The notes beneath the pieces were generated by a model, which searched no databases, was not told where the DNA came from, and saw only the letters and a list, made by a program, of their open reading frames with translations. Below, in pieces: positions 57,394 to 64,000 of a DNA stretch of 64,000 nt. The position numbers and the translations under genes were made by a program. How positions within the stretch are numbered: the stretch's first letter is position 1; every line of letters starts with the position of its first letter. This DNA is from Plotosus lineatus (taxonomy: Eukaryota; Chordata; Actinopteri; Siluriformes; Plotosidae), in contig CM045729.1 in the NCBI GenBank assembly GCA_024760905.1, forward strand, positions 54,883,580 to 54,947,579, given 5' to 3'.

Positions 57394-57571
57394 TGGAGTT
57401 TCACCAAACTCTGCTAACAACAACAACGATAATAATAATGCTTAATAATTTTTATTTTAAACAGCTTTCAAAACACTCATGGTCACCTTCCAGAACAAAA
57501 GCAAGACAAAGGTAAAATAAAAGGAAAGCTGTTTACATGCAATCTTGGTACATTCTTAAACTATTATACAT

Positions 57572-57812
57572 GCATTCCTTCATTTTCTGTAACCGCTTAA
57601 TCTTAATTAGGGTCACGGAGAGGCTGGCGCCCATCCCAGCCAACTCTGTGCGAGGGCAGAGTACACCCTAGACAGCTCACCAGGCTATTGCAGGGCAAAA
57701 ACACGCTGATGGCTATGCAGCCTACTCTTGTTGAAAGTCAGCAATGGGTCTTTTACATGCCTCACACCATAGACGGTGACAGCCTTTGATAACCCAGTTA
57801 GCTGCACTGGGT
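57572..57812 (-). mobile_element. SINE family A, headless, L2-like tail
   Basis: Minus-strand body and L2-like tail (GTAACCGCTTAATCTTAATT, GCTGGCGCCCATCCCAGCC), ending at CCCAGTTAGCTGCACTGG without the tRNA-like head. Confidence 0.8.
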
Positions 57813-57956
57813 CAGGACATTTATCAATACAGTAAATTATATTCGTTATTATTTATGCCATTCACAGAACATTGTGTTCTCTATACTTATTTGGAAAAAT
57901 GGATCACCAAATATGCTTTATCATGTAATAATATACCTGGATGTCCCACCCAAGTA

Positions 57957-58304
57957 CAGTCAGGCCTCTACTTACGAAATTAATCCGTTCAAGAGCCTTT
58001 TTCCAATCCTTTAGTTTTCGTAAGTAAACGCGCATTTACATGTAAAACACATGATTCGTTCCAAGGCTCCCAAGACTACCCCATAAACCCTTGAAAAATT
58101 ATAAAAGTACACCAATTTTGTATGAAATATGTATTAAAAGTAAAAGAAAATTATTTATTAAACCATTTAAACATTTTATTAATATATTAAACCATTTTAT
58201 TAACATATTAATTAAACCATTATTAAACATTTTTTTATTAATGCACATACACACACACGCAACACTGTCTCTATCTCTAGCTCTCTCTCTGTCACTCTCT
58301 CTCT

Positions 58305-58342
<38 letters not shown>

Positions 58343-59370
58343 GACACATGGTGTGCTCCGCTGAATGTGGGCTCTGTCAAAACGCAGGACACCGGAGCAT
58401 TTTAAGACAGGGAATTCAAAGCATACTCCCTGCTTGACAGATCGGAGGTGCGAATGAGCCGCGTTTTGCTCACATTCGGTGGAGCGTACCACATTTATTA
58501 AACATTTACTGAATTAAACAACTTAAAAAACAAAAAATAAGCTGCAATGTGCTCTCTCGAAAGAGAGTAAAGAACGCCTCCTTTCATCTCTGACTGACTC
58601 TGTACACAGTCTCTCTCTCTATCTCTCTCTCTCTCATACACACACACACACACACACATACACACACATACACTGACCCTCTCTATCTCTCTCTCTCACA
58701 CACGCAAAACTCTGTCTCTCTGGTGTGTTTTGCCGAATACGGGCACCGCCCACACACAACGCGCAGCCGACAGAACAATTCTATTTAAATGTTTAAAAGA
58801 ACGGGATGTTGTATTTAAAGCGGAATTACAGTACCTGTTTGAAAGATCAGAGGTCCTGATTCAATATTAACTTGCTTCCTTGCGAGATCGGAGGTCTTGT
58901 CCCATGGAGCACTTTCATGCCTCCATCTGCAATATCGTTCCGAAATAATCGCCTCCGTCACTGTATTTCCGCTTTAAGGTCTCCTTCTGCTTCATTATCG
59001 TCCCAATTGTAGAGGGGTTTCGGCAATAACGAAATATAACGCTGCAATGATCTCATAACAATCCAACAGTCCTGTCCAGCTCTCCGAGTGTGATAAACAG
59101 GAAGTATGGGTACAGGAAGTATGGGTACAGGTCAGCTCCCGCCTGGCCAATGGGAGGCCAGTGGGGCGGGATGTTGGGAGACAGCCAATGAGAGAGCAAC
59201 TCGCGCATCGTGTGAAATTTCGATTGGTGCGTTTGAATTTTTGAATGGCGCGTTTGGCGCTTTTTGTAAGAGGAGGTTGTTTCGTATACAGAGGATGAAA
59301 ACTTAGGAAAATGTTTTTCGTAACCTGGAATTTTCTTACCCAGAGGGTTTCATAAGTAGAGGGCCGACTG
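57957..59370. mobile_element. Tigger-like element, non-autonomous
   Basis: The ends CAGTCAGGCCTCTACTTACG and TCATAAGTAGAGGGCCGACTG are inverted repeats with TA duplications (57955-57956, 59371-59372). The 1.4-kb interior holds two (CT)n(CA)n tracts, an imperfect inverted repeat (58351-58385 with 58461-58492) and a tandem 15-mer GAAGTATGGGTACAG (59101-59130). No transposase is recognised. Confidence 0.75.
58285..58342. repeat. (CT)n(CA)n microsatellite
   Basis: A CT-rich then CA-repeat tract inside the Tigger-like element; a second similar tract lies at 58611-58720. Confidence 0.9.
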
Positions 59371-59564
59371 TATAGTCCATGTGTGGGTAAACACTTCACT
59401 AGTGCAGATCACCACTACAAGTAAACTACAATTATGTAAATGACTGTCCTGTTCATATATATTTAGTGATTCTTAATGTATGATAAATGTACAGTATTCT
59501 CCCCACATTTATTAATGTAACAGATGGAGTTAAAGAAGTAATAAAATAAATGTGGCTTTAGTAA

Positions 59565-61938
59565 CATGTATGGAACCATGTACCATATACCATGTTCGAA
59601 CATAAGGGTGTCCATAAGTGCACTTGGCACCAGGACACCCTAGGTCGCAGTTCGATGATTGACTTTGTAGTCGTGTCATCGGACTTGCGATATTACATGT
59701 TCTGACACTCGGGTGAAGAGAGGAGCTGAGCTGTCTACCGATCACTACCTGGTGGTGAGTTGGCCGGTGGTGTGGGAGGTTGCCTTCCAGACCTGGCAGG
59801 CCCAAGCGTGTAATCAGGGTCTGCTGGGAACGTTTGGCGGAGCCCCCTGTCCGAGAGTGTTTAACTCCCACCTCCGGCAGAGCTACAACCACGTTCCGGA
59901 GGAGGCGGGGACATGGAATCTGAATGGGCCATGTTTCGTGCCTCCATTGCTGAAAGGCGGCAGCCCATAGCTGTGGCCCGTAAGGTCGCCGGTGCTTGTC
60001 GTGGCGGTAATCCCGAACCGGTGGTGGACACCTGCGGTGAAGGGGCCGTCCCAGCTGAAGAAGGAGGCCTATCGGGTTTTATTAGCCTGTGGGACTCCTG
60101 AGGCAGCAAACGGGTACCCGGCAGGCCAAACGTGCTGCAGCCGAGGCTGTCGCGAGATGCAAAATCTCGGGCGTGGGAGGAGTTCGGTGAGGGCCTGAGA
60201 GTGATTATCGGTTGGCCTCAAAGGTTCTGGGCCACCATCCGACGCCTCAGGAGGGGGAAGCAGTTCTTCACAAACACTGTTTACGGTGGAGGTGGGGAGC
60301 TGCTTACCTTGACTGGGGATGTTGTTGAGAGGTGGAGGGAATACTTTGAGGACCTTCTCAATCCCACCAACACGCCCTCCGTGGAAGAGGAAGACCCTGG
60401 GGGTTCGGGTGAGGGTCCGCCCATCACTGGAGTGGAGGTCACTGAGGTTGTCAAAAAGCTCCTCGGTGGTCGAGCTCCGGGGTTGGACGAGATCCGCCCG
60501 GAATACCTCAGGACTCTGGATGTTGTAGGACTGTCTTGGTTGACACGTCTCTGCAACATCGCTGATCATCGGGGCTGTACCTCTGGATTGGCAAACTGGG
60601 GTGGTGGTCCCAATTTTTAAGAAGGGGACCGGAGGGTGTGTTCCAATTATCGGGAATTACACTCCTCAGCCTACCTGGTAAAGTCTATGCAGGGTACTAG
60701 AGAGGAGGATCCGACCGATAGTCGAACCTCGGATTCAGGAGGAACAATGTGGTTTTCGTCCTGGCCGCAGCACTCTGACCAACTCTATACGGCTCCACAG
60801 GATTCTGGAGGGGGCATGGGAGTTTGCCCAATCTGTCCACATGTGCTTTGTGGATTTGGAGAAGGCTTTCGACCGTGTCCTCGAAAGATCTTGTGGGGCG
60901 TGCTCGAGAGTACGGCGTTCCGGATCCGCTGTTACTGAGCTATTCGGTCGCTGTATCACCGAGCCAGAGTTTGGTCCGTATTGGTAACAGCAGCTCGGAT
61001 TCGTTTCGGTGGGAGTTGGAGTCCGCCAAGGCTGTCCTTTGTCACCGATTCTGTTCATAATTTTTATGGACAGAATTTCTAGGCGCAGTCGAGGGCGATG
61101 AGGGTTCTGGTTCGGTGGCCATCGGATATCATCTCTGCTTTTATGCGGATGATGTTGTCCTTTTGGCTTCATCAAGTCGGGCCCTCCAGCTCTCATTGGA
61201 GCGATTCGCAGCTGAGTCGAAGCAGCCGGGATGAAGATCAGTACCTCCAAGTCCGAGGCCATGGTTCTCAGTCAGACAATGGTGGAATGCACCCTCTGGG
61301 TCGGGGATGAGGTCCTGCCCAAGTGGAGGAGTTTAAGTATCTTGGGGTCTTGTTTACGAGTGAGGAAGGATGGAGGCGAGAGATCGACAGACGGATCGCT
61401 GCAGCCTCTGCTGTTAAGCGGTGCCTGTACCGGTCCGTCGTGGTGAAAAAGGAGCTGAGCCGCAGGCGAAGCTCTCAATTACCAGTCGATCTACGTTCCA
61501 ACCCTCACCTATGGTCACGAGCTTTGGGTAATGACCGGAAAGAACAAGATCACGGATACAAGCGGCTGAAATGAGCTTCTTCGGGTGGCGGGGTTCTCCC
61601 TTAGAGATAGGTGAGAAGCTCCGCCATCCGGGAGAGCTCGAGTAGATCCGCTGCTCCTCCGCGACAGAGAGGCCAGTTGAGGTGGCTTTCGGGCATCTGG
61701 TTAGAATGCCCTCGGGCGCCTCCCTGGTGGTGTTTCGGAGCATGTCCAACCGGAAGAGACCCGGGGTCGACCTAGAACACGCTGGAGGGACTATGTCTTC
61801 GGCTTGTCTGGGACCGCCGTGTCCCCTGGAGAGTTGGAGGAAGTGGCTCGGGAGAGGGATGTCTGGACCTCTTTGCTAAGGTTGCTGCCCCCGCGACCCG
61901 ACCCCGGACTAAGCGGAAGAAGATGAGATGAGATGAGA
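59565..61938 (+). mobile_element. Rex3 LINE, 5'-truncated, frameshifted
   Basis: Rex3 belongs to the RTE clade of fish LINEs. The copy runs from the end of the endonuclease, through the reverse transcriptase (RAPGLDEIRPEYLRTLDVVG, CFVDLEKAF, LFADDV region), to a (GATGA)n 3' end. Perfect 12-bp target duplications TGGCTTTAGTAA lie at 59553-59564 and 61939-61950. The strings GGCAAACTGGGGTGGTGGT and TGTCCTTTGTCACCGA match regions long used to recognise Rex3. Many frameshifts break it. It lies in UCHL3 intron 3 in the sense direction. Confidence 0.88.
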
Positions 61939-62062
61939 TGGCTTTAGTAAGTAAATATCCCTCAAAATAAATAAATTTGTGGCATTACAGTATAAATTAA
62001 AAGTAATCTGAAATAAATAAAACAAGCCTTTATTTTAAAAGAAATATATACAGTAATTAAAT

Positions 62063-64000
62063 ATCATCATCGTCTTCCACTTAATCTGGGGTCAGGTTGT
62101 GGGGGCAGTAGTATAAGCAGTGAGGTCGTCCCTCTCCCCAGCCACTTCCTCCAGCTCTTCTGGGGTGACACTGAAGCATTCCCAGACAGGCTGAGAGACA
62201 GAGTCCCTCCAACGTATTCTAGGCCGATGCTTTCCTGGTTGAACATGTTTGAAACACCACACCAGGGAGGCGTTTGGGAAGCATTCTAACCAAACACCCA
62301 AGCCACCTCAACTGGCTCCTCTCAACACGGAGGAGAAGCGGTTCTACTCCGAGCTCAAGATGGCTGAGTTTCTAATCATATCTCTAAGGGAGAGCCCCGC
62401 CACGCTGCAAACTAAGTTCACTTCAGCAGCTTGTATCCATGATCTTGTTTCGCTCACTACCCAAAGCTCATGAAAATAGGTGAGGGTTGGAACATAGATT
62501 GCCTGGTAAATTGAGAGCTTTGTCTTATGGCTCAGCTCCCTCCTCGTCATGACGGACCGGTACAAGATCTACTTTAAAGCAGAGGCTGCAGCGAGCCACC
62601 TGTCGAGCTCCCATTCAATCCTTCCCTCACTTGTGAAAAAGACCCCAAGAGACTTGAACTCTTGCACTTGGGACAGGACCCCATTCCAGACCCAGAGGGT
62701 GCATTCCATCCTTTTCCATCTTTTCTTGGACTTGGAGGTGCTGATTCTCATCCTGGCTGCTTTCGAATTGCTTCAATGAGAGCTGGAGATTCCAGATTGA
62801 TGAAGCTTAAAGGACAACATCATCTGCAAAAAGCAGAGATGAGATCCGATGGCCACCAAACCAGAACCCTTCAATGCCGTCGCTGCACTTAGTCATTCTG
62901 TCCATAAAAATTATGAACAGAATTGGTGACAAAGGACAGCCGTGGCAGACTCCAACCCTCACCGGAAAAGAGTTTGCCCTGCTGTTACCAGTGTGGACCA
63001 AGCTCTTGCTCCAGAGACCGAGTGGCCCATAGTAACAGGTCTAGTTCACCATACTTTCGGAGCACGCCCCACAAGATGGTCCCAGGGACACTGGAGAAAG
63101 CCTTCTCTAAATCCACAAAATGTCCGGACAGATTGGGCAAACTCCCAGGTCCCCTCCAGGATCCTGTAGAGTGTATAGAGCTTTTCGAGAGTGCTGCGAC
63201 CAGGACAAAAACCACATTGTTCCTTCTGAATTCAAGGTTCAACCATTGGTCAGATCCTGATCTCCAGTACTCCTGAATAGACTTTCCCTGGGAGGCTGAG
63301 GAGTGTGATTCAATGATACTTGGAACACACTCTGGACTACCCCAATTTGCCAATCCAGTGGTACGGCCACCATGTGACGTTGCAGAGACATGTTAACTAA
63401 GACAGTCCTACAACATCCAGAAGCTCTGAGATGTTCAGGGAAGATCTCATCCACCCCCAGACCCCGACCACCGAGGAACTTTTTGACTACCTCTGCAACC
63501 TCAATCCCAGTGATGGGTGGAACCAGCCAAACCCCCAGGGTCTTCCTCCTCCACGAAGGGTGTGTTGGTGGGATTGAGGCAGTCGTATTCCTTCCACCTC
63601 CTAACACATCCCCAATTGAGGTGAGCAGCTCATCACATTCACTGTAAATGGTATTTGTGCATAACCGAGTACCCTTCTTAAGGTGTTCGATAGTGATCCA
63701 GAACCTTTTTGAGGCAAACCAATATTTCATTTCCAGGCTCTTACCAAACTCCTCCTACACTGAGTTTTTGCATCGCCGATGGCTAGACCTGCAGCACGTT
63801 TGGCCTACTGGTACCTGTCTACTGCCTCGGGAGTCGTCCCACCACCACCACAACAGATGTCCTCCATCAGGTTCAGGGTTTACCACCACAACAGGCACTG
63901 GAAGGCGGCCTTCCCCACCATTGGAGCCAACTCGCCACCAGGTTGTCATCAGTTGACAGCTCAAGTCCTCTTTTTACCCGAGTGTCTAGACCATTTGGCC
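62063..64000 (-). mobile_element. Rex3 LINE, runs off the window
   Basis: A second, independently decayed Rex3 in the opposite orientation. Its 3' end (GACGATGATGATA) lies at about 62063. Coding remnants include RISTSKSK, LFADDVVL, CHGCPLSPILFIIFMDRMTK and GRGLGVDEIFPEHLRASG. It faces the first copy tail to tail, about 110 bp apart. Confidence 0.85.

Noticed and set aside
57464..57512. Possible UCHL3 exon 4 (AG before CTTTCAAAACACTC, GT after GACAAAG)
   Set aside because: Splice-like borders exist but none of the three frames resembles the conserved UCHL3 segment that should follow; treated as chance.

Overview
This is a 64-kb piece of a vertebrate nuclear genome, almost certainly from a ray-finned fish. 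Split genes have canonical GT-AG introns, and dinucleotide microsatellites are dense. The repeats are typical of fish: Rex3, other RTE-type LINEs, L2-tailed tRNA-SINEs, and Tc1, hAT and Tigger-like DNA transposons. Two gamma-crystallin genes and a shugoshin gene support this. No prokaryotic feature was seen.

Host genes. (1) Two complete three-exon gamma-crystallin genes converge tail to tail: one on + (24591-25424) and one on - (27988-28864). Each has a TATA box and a start exon encoding only Met-Gly-Lys. (2) A complete seven-exon shugoshin gene, best matched to shugoshin 2, lies on - (43915-55392). All its splice phases agree and it encodes 860 residues. (3) The first three coding exons of UCHL3, a ubiquitin C-terminal hydrolase, lie on + (56260-56889). 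They start 867 bp from the shugoshin start codon in a head-to-head arrangement. The rest of UCHL3 lies beyond the window or was not found.

Layout. 1-24 kb holds no recognised gene. It is a mosaic of SINEs, DNA-transposon remnants and microsatellites, with a 330-bp-arm inverted duplication at 1.8-3.3 kb and a hammerhead-ribozyme palindrome at 10.0-10.25 kb. 24.5-29 kb is the crystallin pair. 30.9-35.5 kb holds hAT remnants interrupted by an almost intact full-length RTE-type LINE (31924-35072, 14-bp target duplication). 36-43 kb holds a Tigger-like element, a cluster of SINEs and decayed Tc1 copies. 43.9-55.4 kb is the shugoshin gene, whose 7-kb fifth intron is a stack of nested transposons including a rare endonuclease type of LINE. 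56.3-64 kb is the start of UCHL3, whose intron is filled by a Tigger-like element and two convergent Rex3 copies.

Most unusual observations. First, an inverted pair of hammerhead ribozymes at 10048-10201; one of them satisfies every core consensus position. Second, a tRNA-derived SINE family (family A below) whose 5' module is joined at the same point, just after GTGTTTC, to at least four unrelated 3' tails: L2-like, RTE-like and two unassigned. Target-site duplications confirm that three of the four forms retrotransposed. Several of the RTE-type tails match the 3' end of the RTE LINE found in this same window.
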